Shown here: one piece after another, positions 1 to 11,092 of the stretch
How the letters are laid out: every line of letters starts with the position of its first letter
How positions within the stretch are numbered: the first letter of the stretch is position 1
Assembly (NCBI GenBank): GCA_021234155.1
Contig: JAJEKV010000057.1
Coordinates: 7,717,956 to 7,781,955 of the forward strand
From: Isoetes taiwanensis
Taxonomy: Eukaryota; Streptophyta; Lycopodiopsida; Isoetales; Isoetaceae
Direction of reading: 5' to 3'
DNA: 64,000 bases
Position numbers and translations under genes: made by a program
The notes under the pieces: generated by a model
Database searches by the model: none
Told to the model about the DNA's origin: nothing
Seen by the model: the letters and a program-made list of their open reading frames with translations, nothing else

Positions 1-1640
1 GGCACGAAAATCGCAGCTTACCGGAACTGCGGCCCCTCGGCGGGCGTCCACGGCTGGGCAGTTTCTTTGCCGTGGCCGGGACTCTGTTGCATGCGAGGGT
101 GAGAATCTGGTCGCGCCACAGGCGATCCCCTTGATTGTCTACCGGCGCGGGATGGCCTCGATACGCGTAATACGCCGCGTGAAGTGACAACAGCGTCATC
201 TTGTGAGCCCCAAAGCGGCTCGCTCTAACAATTTATACCTTGATGCGGGAATGCCATTGAGATAGAGATCTCATCACAGATAAAGCTTGGCGAGATCTTC
301 TCACGCCTCCTCACAGTCACGCACCACCACCACATTATGAGGCGTCGGCGGCCACGCTCTGGCGCTCAGCGGAGTGGGGGGCAACATTATTTGTCAGTGG
401 TGGCGCTGTTGGGCTGAGTAATGTGGGCTGCTCCACTGTGAGGCGGTGTGGTGTCTTGAGATGGAGGTGGCGGCGTCAATGCATTTGGCGACACGTGAAA
501 TTTTGTGGGGCACGTCTTTGCGGCTTGCATCCACGGCGGCCTCTGGCGCACGGTCGGAGCCTAGCTCTGTTGGAATCTACGCTGCACGGCGACTCATTTG
601 TGCGATTACGCGGTGTTCATGGACACGAGCACGGAGGCGGCGCATGGCGGGCAATGGTTGCTTTAGCGAGGCTCACGGATCGATCTTACATGTCTCGACC
701 CTACTCGCGGGGTTCTACCGGCTACGCACGGTTGAAAGCCGGCGATGGCTGGGCGTTTAGTATCCTGATGGCATACCCTCAGCTTCCGGCTTCGAAGCGG
801 GGAAATAGTTGCCAGCATATCTGCTCCACCACAGCATGCATGCCATAGTCTCCGCGGTGGTGAGGAGGGAATCCGCGAGCTTCGCAAGTCGGCAAGGCCT
901 GCTTATCACATTGCCTCTCAAAAGTGGGCCAAGCGAAGCGCGTCTTCCTACTTCTTTTATCACGGGTCTCCATATACGTAACCCGTTGCCTTTCCCTTTG
1001 CCAAAAGCGTCTTTGAGCACATGGAATCTTTGCGAGATTGTATCTCTGGCATCCCAATCCACGCAATCCGGGTTACATTATTCTCGATCACATTTCCTCG
1101 GTATTTCATAGCCCCTGCGTCTGGCACGTAGCCGAGCTTGAGCAGCAATACATCCATCTCCCAGAGCCAATCGTGGGTGGGCCTTAGCGGGCTTCCCCTC
1201 CTCATGGAAGAGTTTCTCCCACTGTCTTTTGTTATCGGCCCAGGGGCGTTTCGCTGTGACCTCCCACAGCCAGTTCTCCCCGAGGGTGGGGTTTGGGGCT
1301 GGGGAGGCGGGAATGTCTCCCTCCAAATGGGGAGTGCGTGCAAGGGCTACAAAGCGGCCATGAAGTTGTATGGTATGGATGGGGATTAAGAACTAAAAGT
1401 GCTATATGAAGGGAATTGGAAGATGTTTAAAGCACAAAGCGATGCGCCCTCGATGTATGGATTTGGCGGGGGTTTGGGGGTTCAACCACAGCCAAGGGGA
1501 GGTTAGATTCATTTCTTTGTCGAGATATATTTTAGTATAGGCTTAGTTTGAGTGTGCTTTTGGAATAGGCAGATGGGAAAGGACTAACAGCGAGAGAAGG
1601 CTCTGGACTCCAGCATTTTAGGCATGCTAGGATCTAGAAC
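1..1640. other. Unassigned GC-rich segment
   Basis: This stretch precedes the tRNA-repeat array and is more GC-rich than the rest of the window. It holds several short overlapping open frames of 60-141 codons on both strands, none of which I recognise. The only protein-like hint is on the minus strand near 960-1343 (listed separately). I see no RNA gene and no transposon end here. It could be a degraded gene fragment or part of an insertion whose other end lies outside the window. Confidence 0.4.
960..1343 (-). pseudogene. Possible PPR-type protein fragment (very tentative)
   Basis: The minus-strand frame (127 codons) contains DVLLLKLGYVPDAG. This resembles the short block before the end of plant E/DYW-class pentatricopeptide repeat proteins, where LLLKL, a short linker and GYVPD are common. 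An overlapping frame has a KAHPR-like string just upstream, where the family usually has a SHP motif, so a frameshift between the two is possible. The expected downstream histidine-serine-glutamate motif is not visible. No repeat units of the PPR type could be recognised in the surrounding 1.6 kb. The match rests on one short motif and may be chance. Confidence 0.2.
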
Positions 1641-1840
1641 AAGTCATTAGCGGCGGGTCGCCTAGAGAGGATTGCCAACGCCGATCAAACCTCAATCATA
1701 TAGAAATAGATTATAGAGGATTTACATCTTAATCAAATCAAACCTTAAGTATAATTTTCGATCAAACTATAGTTGTGGTACAACTTCCGCGATTATAATC
1801 GCCCGGCGAGTTAGGTAAGTGTCCGCTCATAAAATAAACC

Positions 1841-1867
1841 GACCAAGATGGGACTGGAACCCATGAA
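1841..1867 (-). tRNA. tRNA-Arg 3' fragment (T arm and acceptor only)
   Basis: The segment matches the 3' end of the repeated tRNA: acceptor strand, discriminator side and T arm. It then breaks off into unrelated repeat sequence. It is a relic of a local partial duplication and cannot fold as a tRNA. Confidence 0.6.
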
Positions 1868-2064
1868 ATTGCGCCTAGAGAGGGATTATGCCTTGCTCGA
1901 TCAAACCTCAATCATACTTAGAAATGATTATAGAGTTTACATCTTAATCAATCAAACCTTAGAAGCGTTATCATTGCTCGATCAAACTATGGTGTGGTAC
2001 AACTTCAGTTATGTCATGTGGCTGAGTTAAAATTGAAGTGTCGGCACGCTCATAAAAACAAACC

Positions 2065-2135
2065 GACCAGATGGGACTCGAACCATAATCTCAGCTCGGG
2101 AGGTAAGCGCCTTATCCATTAGGCCACATGAGGTC
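2065..2135 (-). tRNA. tRNA-Arg(CCG)-derived copy, damaged
   Basis: It aligns end to end with the intact copies at 39032 and 63853. The D arm (GGCCTAATGGA on minus) is kept. One C is missing from the T arm, the anticodon arm is scrambled and the acceptor has an extra base. The damage sits where other copies read CTCCGG/CAG-type triplets, so part of it may be consensus error. Confidence 0.6.
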
Positions 2136-3032
2136 ATTGCTATATATTTGGATTTTCACGAGACACTACTAGGATGGTTTGTGTAACACCCCAAGTAAAA
2201 CAGAATGGTAGGCAACCATAAAGCACGACTCAAAAAGGATTTTTTATCAACCTTACAACTAGCGTATATAAAATTAATCCCACAAAATTCATACATCTGC
2301 CCAAATCTATCCTATAGTATTCTATAGAAAACCATAAACTAATTTGTAATGGATTTGGGACCAAAAAGAATCTAGAATACAAGATTTATAAGCTCATTTA
2401 CATATACCTAAATCTGATTTAAGTGTTAGCCTAATGAAACCGCTTTGTTTTTGTTCAATATAATCAACGATAATTTGGCGTATTACGCAAAAAAAAGAAA
2501 AGAAAAAAGAAAAAGAAGTAATTTGGCGGGGTTCACATATGTATTACAGGTCTTTCATTACTTCTTGGTCAATATAATGGAGATATGTATGCGTTATATT
2601 ATATTTTAGAACTAAGTAAGCAACATGTAAAAAAATCAACTAATGCTCCAACTTGATCAAACTTCATAAGGTTATGCCATGCTCATGTTGACCAACCTTG
2701 AACATATTTAGACATATATTCATAGAGGGGTTATGCTTTGCTCAGAATCAAACCTTAAATTTATCACTTGTATTGAAACTTTAGTTGTAGCAAAACTTTA
2801 TAAATTCCGATGCAATAAGACCTTAATTCTATTTAGACATAAAGCTATAGAGGATTATTCCTTGCTTTCGATCAAACCCGCAATCATACTTAGAAATAAA
2901 TTATAGGGTTCTGACAATCCAGTCAAACCTTAGAGGCGTTATCATTTAACCGATCAAACTATAGTTGTGGTACAACTTCACGGTTATGTCGCCGGCGAGT
3001 TCATGAAGTGTCGACACGGTCATAAAACAAGC

Positions 3033-3100
3033 GAGCCAAGATGGGACTCGAACCCATAATCTCCCGCTCACGGTGGCGCTTGTCATTAGGCCACATGCTC
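3033..3100 (-). tRNA. tRNA-Arg(CCG)-derived copy, damaged
   Basis: The T arm and B-box (GGTTCGAGTCC on minus) are intact. The anticodon arm is altered, the D arm lacks bases and the acceptor 5' strand differs. It is probably not foldable as read. Confidence 0.55.
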
Positions 3101-3129
3101 ATTGCTATATTTGGTTTTCACCGCATTGG

Positions 3130-3646
3130 GTTTTTGAGATTAAAAAGGGCCTTCAAAACATCTTGAACTAAGCCAAATGAGATAAATCAGACTACCAATC
3201 AGTCGAGCACGGCCCGGGTCGGTCGGCAAAAGCGTATAACTAACTCCTTTGGATCACATTTTCATAACTATTGATAGAAAAGTCAAATAATTGTTTGGTG
3301 CAATAGATGAATCTGCGTTGAGATCTTTCCAATCTTAAGTCGTTGCACATATTTTAACCACTTATGATTGTTAAAACTCAAAATATGGTTTTACCGTTTT
3401 GCTATCTACTGAGGGGGCTAAAAGATATAGAAAACCACCCAAGATTAATCTCATTGAGATCTATCATTGCACCAAACAGAGCTCATTTGGACTTTTTGTA
3501 TCAACACTTATGCTAGAAAATGTGATCCAGTGGAGTTGAATATAGTGTTACCTAGCCCGACTAGGCTCTGATTACGTTTTACGATTGAGTGATGAATTCA
3601 CTCAACTGTCGGCGGTTAGAAGGCCCTTTTATGATCTCAAAAAATC
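3130..3646. mobile_element. Foldback MITE-like element (~0.52 kb)
   Basis: The element interrupts the leader block of a tRNA repeat, between 'ttttcacc' and 'ctaggatggtttgtg', which are contiguous in other units. Its ends are inverted: near 3131 the plus strand reads TTTTTGAGAT then AAAAGGGCCTTC, and the reverse complement of 3618-3646 reads the same with small changes. The inverted similarity continues inward. 'ggatcacattttcata' (about 3250) pairs with 'gaaaatgtgatcc' (about 3516). 'gtttggtgcaat' pairs with 'attgcaccaaac'. The loop lies near 3370-3420. It has no coding capacity. The long terminal inverted repeats suggest a Mutator-like or other foldback MITE, but I could not define a target-site duplication. 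Confidence 0.65.
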
Positions 3647-4082
3647 TAGGATGGTTTGTGTTTTTCTTTTAGAAGTAAGAAACAAGAATGGTAGGCAACC
3701 ATCTAAGCGACTCAAAAAGTTTTTTTAATCAACCTTACAGCTAGTGGTATATAAGAATAATCCCACAAATTCATACATACGCTAAATCTATCCACTATGG
3801 CGTATTCTATAGAAGGCTTAAGTAAACTTACTTGTAATGGATTTGGGACAAAAAGAATCTAAGAACACAAGATTTATAGCTCATTTATATGCCTATATAG
3901 TCACAGTTAGATTATTTAGCCCTAATGATGCTGTTTTTTGTTCAATATAATCCAACTGATAATTTGGTATTTAAAGAAAAGAAAAAATAATTTGGTGTAA
4001 TTTAGGCGGTTCACATATTCACAGAATCACTCCTACTTCTTAATCCAATACTAGTAATGGTGCCAGCGTTCTTTGAGCATAG

Positions 4083-5580
4083 GATTAGAACCTATAAATG
4101 TTTTAGTGCAATGAGGCAAAACTTGGAATCATGTACATGTTTTGAGTCGTGGTGAAAAACATGTAATAATCAAAATATTATTTTAACTTTTGATCTGGAA
4201 AAGTTCTAAAGGAAGACTTGGTAACCAAGTTATTACCTGGAAAACCGCAGTAGGATTTGTACACAAGCGTGGCGAGGTGGCATACTACTCAACCAGAGCA
4301 TCGTATGGCATTTTAGTGAGTGAGAACCAACATATCATTAAGCAAGAGTTTACAGCACGTCTATCTCATCATAGTATGCCTCGAGGAGAAATAAACGATA
4401 ATTAATGTGGCTTATTACTTTTCTTTGTCCCGTCTAGAAACTGAGGCATCCCCAAATTTGATGCAAACCCATTATTTGAACATCAAATGGCACCTCTTGC
4501 CCTTTCCAAAGAAAGAGTCAGGTGGTACGTACTTCCATTAACCTTTGTAAGTATAGGATTTACAATTAGGCTGGATTAGATCATAAGCACAAAGTTATTC
4601 AATTCTTTTACTTGCCCGGATTACCATAGGAATGCGCAATGATGTAGCCAAGGCACATAGAGGCATGCTCTACAACACGATATGCGACCAAAGTTCAAAG
4701 AGTTAGGTCTAAAATAGATTTAATATTTGAAGTAAAAGAATGGTTAATGGTAACTTAGTCTTGGCTGGCGTACGCCAAAATAAGGCACATCAATATTTTG
4801 GCACATCCAATATAAATGCATTGTAGTGGATACGTGACCTTACGGCAATGGTTGCTGATCGCGAACTCAGTGAGACTTGAAGGGCGCTTCCTCTAGAATA
4901 AAGCAAAGTTATGGTGACCCGTTCTTCTCGGTTGCAAGGGAGAGAACACCATCTCTGCACTCAGTGGCGAGAAGGCAAAGTATGGGCAAACTGGAGTGTA
5001 GAAAGCGGCCGGATATTGTTCCTAAAAGGGCCTTTATAAGTCACGGGGCATCCATGGTGCCAAACTTCTCAAACTCACGATGATCCTCTTGTATTTTGGC
5101 TCTTTGCACAGATGGTCAGCTTGCTACCACTTAAAATCCGACTGACATTGGGCATTAGGGAAGAATGAAGCATCAAAGTGGAACTTGCCAATGCTGCTTA
5201 AAAGCAGACACCAAGAAGATAAGGATAAGCGAAGCACCTCCACCACATATCGGTAAAACTTCAGAGAACTGCACATGAAGTGGGAAAAGGACTAGAAATA
5301 TTTTACACTTGAGACTTAAGAAGTGAATGAATAATCACAAAACAACATGCAAATTAGATTTACCACTTGCAGGATGTTGTTTGTTCTTTTTCAATCGCTT
5401 GGCCACTCCATTTTCAATACAACAACCACAATTTGCGATTGAAGAACAAATTTGACAAGCAAGCGGAAGTTTTTCGTATTTTTCTTTCTTGTACAATGTT
5501 GGAGCATGTAATATTTATCAACTATACCATAGAATCGTTTTCAACACACTCACCGGTTTTGGTCCTTTGTTGAAAACGCT
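4083..5580. other. Insertion interior without recognisable genes
   Basis: The segment holds two short plus-strand open frames, at 4190-4405 (71 codons) and 4877-5083 (68 codons). Neither shows a domain I recognise. The sequence is moderately AT-rich and appears unique within the window. It could include captured exon fragments, but no splice-consistent series was seen. Confidence 0.4.
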
Positions 5581-6190
5581 CGGTTTTGGTAGGTCTACAT
5601 GTCACATTTTCAAAAGAATCCTACATGTGGATTTGTGAAGGTATGGTTTTGTTCGATAATGGTGTTCTTTTTCATTGGACTAAAACATCCAGCATTGTTT
5701 TGTAGTTTCTTCTATTGTGACATGTCATTTTATAATACAATCCCTTTGTAGGAAGAGTACTTGAATTTCTACATGTCTAATAATTCTATTGTCACATGTC
5801 TTTATAGATGTAGGAAGAATATTTGATTCTCTACATACATTCACATGTCTTTATAGTAGTAGGGGCCAGTGCTTTATTGCTAAGGCATTGTAGGAAGAAT
5901 ACATGAATTACGACGTATGTAATGCCTATATTGTCACATGTCTTTATAGAAATTAGGAAAGAATGCTTGATTCTCTACATGTCATAATAGCTTCCCATGT
6001 CACATGTCTTTTATAGTAGTAGAGACCAGTACTTTGTTGCTAAGGCATTGTAGTACATGTCCTATCCTTCCATATCCACGGGTCTTTATAGTGGTAGGAC
6101 TATTTGCTACATGAAGTGCGTGCAGAATCACATGTTCTTATACTGAGTATTCCATGTAACACAAGTTACTTCAACTACTTCAATTACTTA
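5580..6190. repeat. Degenerate tandem repeat with 'cacatgtctttatag' motif
   Basis: Blocks such as 'gtcacatgtctttatag', 'gtaggaagaatac' and 'gattctctacatgtc' recur several times. The spacing is ~60-70 bp with a higher-order period of ~130 bp. 'ccagtgctttattgctaaggc' (about 5870) returns as 'ccagtactttgttgctaaggc' (about 6025). No coding function is evident. It lies directly before the first catgcc minisatellite. Confidence 0.6.
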
Positions 6191-6215
6191 ACACCTATTT
6201 TTGCATAAGCTTGGG

Positions 6216-6830
6216 CACCAACATGCCAAGGTGGCTCTAACATGCCACCTAGGCTCAAGCATGCCAAGGTGAAACCAACATGCCACCTAGGCTCCAACAT
6301 GACAAATGGCTCAAACATGCCACCTAGGCTCCAAGCGTGCTCAAACATACCCACTTATGACTCCAACATGCCACTATGCTCCAACTTGCCAGGTGGCTCA
6401 ATGTCTCCAAGTAGGCTCCAGCACACCTAGGCTCCAACATTCCTAGGTGGCTCAAACACTCACCACATAGGCTCAAACATGCCATGCTTGAGGGCTCACT
6501 TGGGCTCCAACATGCCCAGGTGGCTCAACATGCCACCTAGGCTCAAACATGCCAAGGTGGGCTCCAAACTGCCTGAGAGCCAAGCATGCCACAGGCTCCA
6601 ACATGCGAGGGTGGCAAAACTATGCAGGGTGAACCAACATGCCTGAGGCTTAGCATGCGGTGACAGCGCCCGCGTGAACTCCCATAATGCCACGTGGGCT
6701 CCAACTGTCAAGGTGGCTCCAGCATACCATGCGAGGCTCAACATGCCAAGGTGGCCGGGCATGCCACCTAGTCTCGAAGCATGCCACCTAGGCACCCAGT
6801 GGTGACATGGCATGCCAAGTAAGCAGGTCA
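6216..6830 (+). repeat. catgcc minisatellite A
   Basis: Units of ~18-20 bp alternate between 'ctccaacatgccacctagg' and 'ctcaaacatgccaaggtgg', giving a ~37-38 bp dimer. Both half-units end in near-palindromic CCTAGG or CCAAGGTGG strings. About 30 half-units are recognisable with substitutions. Spurious open frames run through it on both strands. Confidence 0.85.
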
Positions 6831-6959
6831 AGTTTTGACTAGGCCAAAAACCCAAAGATGTCATGGGTATTTTCGATAGGTGATGTTAGCAAATTTTTAG
6901 GTGACATGGCTAGATGATGGTGGCAGTGGACCTTGGATGTCTTTGCAAACAGGGCGAGG

Positions 6960-9790
6960 CACCTCATGGCCCGGCCCCTTTCTTGTGAAGGGTCCAGAAA
7001 AGGTATATATATGCTGGTGCATTTTCTCTTAGCATTATCACGTCATGCTACACATCATAAAATTTCACCTTTTGGGGCCGGTTTTTATCTGTGCCTTTTC
7101 TTTGTGTTTATGCTCCGGAAATTCATAATTAATGCATGGGGCAGGGAAAAAATCCTGGTTTTCAGCCAACTGGCTTGCCAAGTGGCCCGAGTATAGGAAA
7201 AATCCCGGGTATTTCTGGATGAGTTTTAGACCACCGTTTTTATTGGGATGGCCGAGTCGTTGGCCGCGACAAAGTTTAGACCACGTTTTACCGATTTTGG
7301 GGCTTGGAGGAGGCCGGATTGGCCGATCCACGACCTGTAGCGTCGTCACGAGATAGGCGAAATTACCCTAGGGACAAGTTCCATGGCGAGGATTTTCGGG
7401 GGATCAATCACTTACCCCCTCCTTTAGAATTATTAGGCATCCACCTCCATGCAAATTGACTACAAGTGTGTAGTAGCGACCTCGCAGTTTCTTGGAGAGG
7501 GTGATCTTGCCGAAACTTGGTCCCCTAGGTAATGGGGATATTCAGGTCCGTGGCGGTTCTGGGGAACCTTCCGGAGTGGGGGTCAGGCAGATCCCTCGGC
7601 CCCTGAGGCACGGACTAGCACAAGAACAAGATACTTGGGGTTCACCACGAAGGCCTGTTAGAAGATTGGAAGTGAGAATAGCAGCACTAGGGCTGCTAGG
7701 TGGTATCTATCATTACCCGCGGAGAAGCAAAGCTAGCTCCACACTACCTAGTAGGGCGTTCACCCAGGCAGGTGGTCTCCGGGAAGGGTTGGCTCGGGCT
7801 CGTCTCAATACCGCAGCATTGCTTCTATTGCGGTGCATTTTCTCTTTAGTACGGCGTCATCGCGCACATCATAAGATTTCACCTTTTGAACCCGAATTTT
7901 TTATACATTAGCACTTTCTTTGTGTTTATGCTCAGGAAATTCATAGTATGCATGGGGCGGGAAAAATGCTTGCAGTTTTCAGCCAACTGGCTTGTCAAGT
8001 AGCCCACGATAGTATAGGAAAATCCGTGTTTCAGGATGAGTTTTAGACCCTCGATTTTTGATTGGGATGGCCGCCCAGTTGGCCAGCCAGGGAGTTTAAG
8101 GAACCACGTTTTGATTTTTGGGGCATGGAGGAGGCCACAGGATTGGCGATCCCGACCTGTAGTAGGGCTTGGCCGAAATTACCACTGAGGGGACAAGTTC
8201 CTGGCGGGATTTTCGAGGATCGTCGCACCCCTCACTGGGAGGTATTAGAGGCATCCACCTCCAGCGCAATTATTGCAAATTATTAGCAGTAAACGACCTA
8301 CTTTGGCGTTTCTTGAAAGAGGTGATTTTGAAACTTGGTCACTAGGTAATGGGATATTCAGGTCAGTGGCGAGCCAGTTCGATTCCGGGGTTAAGTCAGC
8401 TGATATAAGCCCCCGGCTTGGACCTTTCTGAGTAAAGATGTAGGGTTCACCGAGGCCTGGTAGAAGGTGTGGAAGTGACAATAGGAGCACTAGGACTGCT
8501 AAAGTGGTATACATGCTGACCACGGAGAAAAACTAACTCAACTGCTGGTAGGCATTCTGAGCCGTTGGCCTCTGAAAGGGGTTTGGCTGAAGCTAAATCT
8601 CGTACCTGCGCGTAGCTTCGTAATGCGGTCTGCATTTTCTTGGTAATGCGGCGTCATATTGCATATCATAAGATTTCACCTTTTTGAGACCGGATTTTTT
8701 ATCACGTGTTTTTGTGTTTATACTCGGAAATTTATGAAATTAATGCATGGGAAGCGGGGAAAAATCTGATTTTCGTATTTGAAACGCCAAGTGGCATGGC
8801 GTCACAGGGAAAATCTCATTATTTTGGAGAACTTTGGGCTTCCCTCGATTTTATTGGGATAGCCAGATTGGCAGCCACGGCGGGGATTTTAGACCGCGTT
8901 TTGATTTTGGGGCATGGAGGCGGGATGGCGTCGAGCCTGTCCACATCGTCTGGGCGAAATTACCCTGAAGGACAAGTTCCACTACCGGTTTCAGGGGATC
9001 AGTACTTACCCCCACTAGGAGGTATTAAACATCCACCTCCATGCCAATTGACTACAAGTGTGTAGTAAGCGACCTACTTTGAAGCGTTTCTTGGAAAAGG
9101 GTGGTCTTACGCCCGCGAAACTTGGTCTCGGTATGGGGATGTTTAGTCCATTAAGCGAGCAGTTCGGTCCGGAGTGGGGTCAGCATGTCCTGGCCCCGGT
9201 TGGACTAGCTGAAGAGCAGATGCCCAGGGTCACCACAGTACTGGTGAAGATCGAAGTGAGAATAAGCGACTAAATTTGCTAGGTGGTATACATGTGACCA
9301 CGGAGAAGCAAAGCTAAGCTCCTTTGCCGAGTAGGGCGTTCACAGGCGATTGGCCTCAGGAAGGGGTTATTTCGGAAGCTAAGTCTCATGCCTCTGCTTT
9401 GTGCTTCTATTGCGATATCTTTTGCACATCACGCCAAGATTTCACCGCGGGGCTGGGATTTTTATGCATTGCTTTTCTTTGTGTTTATGATCAGGAGATT
9501 CATGATTAATGCATGGGTAGGGAAAAAATGTGGTTCAGCCGGTGGCTTGCCAAGTAAGCTGGCATCAAGGAAAATCCCATTTATTTCGAAGATTTGAGCT
9601 TTAGACCCTCGATTTTTGATTGGGATGTGCAGATTGTACACAACGAGGAGTTTAGACCACGTTTTTATTTTGGGGCATGGAGGCCTTTACGGATTGGCGA
9701 TCGACCTCTCCATGTCATGCAGGCTGCCGAAATTACCACAGGGACAAGTTCCGCGGCCCTCTTGATCGAGGAGAACATCGAATGTAAAAT
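6960..9790. repeat. ~0.8 kb tandem repeat, about 3.5-4 copies
   Basis: The marker 'ataagatttcaccttttg', or a close variant, occurs near 7036, 7871, 8668 and 9434, giving periods of ~835, 797 and 766 bp. Each unit continues with 'ctttgtgtttatgctc', 'ttaatgcatggg', 'ggggcatggagg', 'gcgaaattaccc.agggacaagttcc', 'gcatccacctcca' and 'cgaaacttggtc' in the same order. Frames are not conserved between copies, so the repeat is not obviously coding. Parts of the unit ('cttacgcccgcgaaactt', 'cgaaattacc') recur in the 11.1-12.9 kb array, so the two arrays share ancestry. Confidence 0.75.
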
Positions 9791-10580
9791 CCTACAGAAA
9801 CCCTTACATCTCGAGCATCAAGGTAGGAGACAGCACATCAGAAACTTTGCATGGAGTTCTCTGTGTATGCTCACGGGGACCATGCAGGAGGTGATTCAAA
9901 TCCCCACTGTGCCCGACATGCTTTTCGAACTCCCTTCGGAAAGGGAAGCACGGCGAAGGAGTCTCGGCTGTCTTTGCAGAAGAACTGGCTCGTCTCCCGA
10001 GCGCCATGAGGGTAATCGACCGCGTGTATTCCACGTCGGATCACCGGGATCACAGGCCCTCTGGAGTCGCCGAACATCGGGGAATGTAAACCTATCAAAC
10101 CCTAGGGGTTTGCTAGGGTTTACATCTCAGCATCAAGAGCGGAGACTCACATCGAAACTTGCGCCAGATTCTCTGTATATACGGGGACCATGCAGGAGAT
10201 GAGGTGAATCCCCCTGCCCGGCATGCTTTTCAGAACTCCCTTCCTTTGGAAAGAGGGCGTGAAGAAGTCTCGAAAGCTTATCTTTGCAAAGGCAGCTCTG
10301 TCTCCGAGTGCCATGAGGGTAATCCGGCCGCGGGTATTCCGCGTGGATCACGGGCCCTGCAGACTAAGCCGGGCATCCCGGAATGTAAACCCTATCAAAC
10401 CTAGGGTTTGCTAGGGTTCCCCATCTCAGCGTCAAGAGCGGAGACTCACATAGAAACTTTGCATGGAGTTCTCTGTGTATGCTCTGAGGGACCATGCGGG
10501 AGATGAAATTGAATCCCCTAGCGCAGCATGCTTTTCGAACTCCTTCGCTGGAAAGGGGCTTGTGATTCAAGATCCTTCTA
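9790..10580. repeat. ~0.31 kb tandem repeat, about 2.5-3 copies
   Basis: Blocks 'catctc...gcatcaag', 'gaaactttgcatggagttct', 'gggaccatgcaggag' and 'catgcttttcgaactcc' recur starting near 9806, 10131 and 10427, giving periods of ~325 and ~296 bp. The short frames across it differ in phase between copies and are not considered genes. The array abuts the right arm of the inverted structure. Confidence 0.7.
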
Positions 10581-10764
10581 TTTTATCCTTGCCAAACTCA
10601 CTCTACAAAATTTCAAAGGTTATCATATTTCTTGCATAAAAGTCCTAGTCACGTCACCACCATCTAGCCATGTCACCCCAAAATTTTGCCAGCATCACCC
10701 AAGTAGAAAAGACCAAGAATGGGCATCACTTTCATTTTTAGCCTAGTCAAAGCAGCCTTGCTTA

Positions 10765-11092
10765 CGCCAGGCATGCCATGTCTCACCACTTGGAGTGCCT
10801 AGGTGGCATACTTGAGCCTAGAGTGGCATGTTGGGCCACAGCATGTTGGAGCCTAGGTGGCATGTTGGAGGCTTCATTGGCATGCACTAGAGCTCCTGCG
10901 AGGCATGTTGGAGCCTAGTTGGCATGTTGGAGCCTCATTGGCATGTTGAAGCCCGTGATGGCATGTTGGAGCCTGGGTATGTTGAGCCACCTTGGCATGC
11001 TTGAGCCTAGGTGGCATGTTGGGCTAACTTGGCATGTTGGAGCTCCGTGGCATGTTGCGGCCAATTGGCATGTTATAGCCTAGGTGGCGGAC
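10765..11092 (-). repeat. catgcc minisatellite B (inverse orientation)
   Basis: Units read 'ggcatgttggagcctaggt' on plus, the reverse complement of array A. About 15 half-units are visible, including variants 'gccaccttggcatgcttgag'. Together with the preceding ~110 bp it forms the right arm of the inverted structure. Confidence 0.85.

Larger units (their letters stand above)
1650..4050 (-). repeat. tRNA-Arg-bearing ~1 kb repeat array, segment 1
   Basis: This is the first visible part of the repeat array. Reading along plus, a unit has: a block with 'cgatcaaacct' and 'tagttgtggtacaactt' subrepeats; the minus-strand tRNA-Arg; a 'gacactaggatggtttgtg' leader; a T-rich stretch; a 'gtaatggatttgggacc' block; a purine-rich GAAAAA block; and a 'tcaatataatggagatatg' block leading back to the subrepeats. 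Full tRNA positions at 2065 and 3033 give a period of ~0.97 kb. A foldback MITE interrupts the segment at 3130-3646. It ends at 4050, where a Helitron end begins inside the 'tcaata/taatgg' block. This copy is noisy compared with the units after 57.9 kb. Confidence 0.8.
6216..11092. mobile_element. Large inverted-repeat (foldback-like) structure with minisatellite arms
   Basis: The left arm is the plus-orientation catgcc array at 6216-6830 followed by ~110 bp to about 6940. The right arm is about 10645-10765 followed by the minus-orientation array to 11092. The non-minisatellite parts are clear reverse complements. 'tttgactaggc' near 6836 pairs with 'gcctagtcaaa' near 10741. 'ggtgacatggctagatg' near 6900 pairs with 'catctagccatgtcacc' near 10663. 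The ~3.7 kb between the arms is made of ~0.8 kb and ~0.31 kb tandem repeats. This layout resembles Foldback-type elements, in which simple repeats fill the inverted termini. No transposase is visible. Confidence 0.5.
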
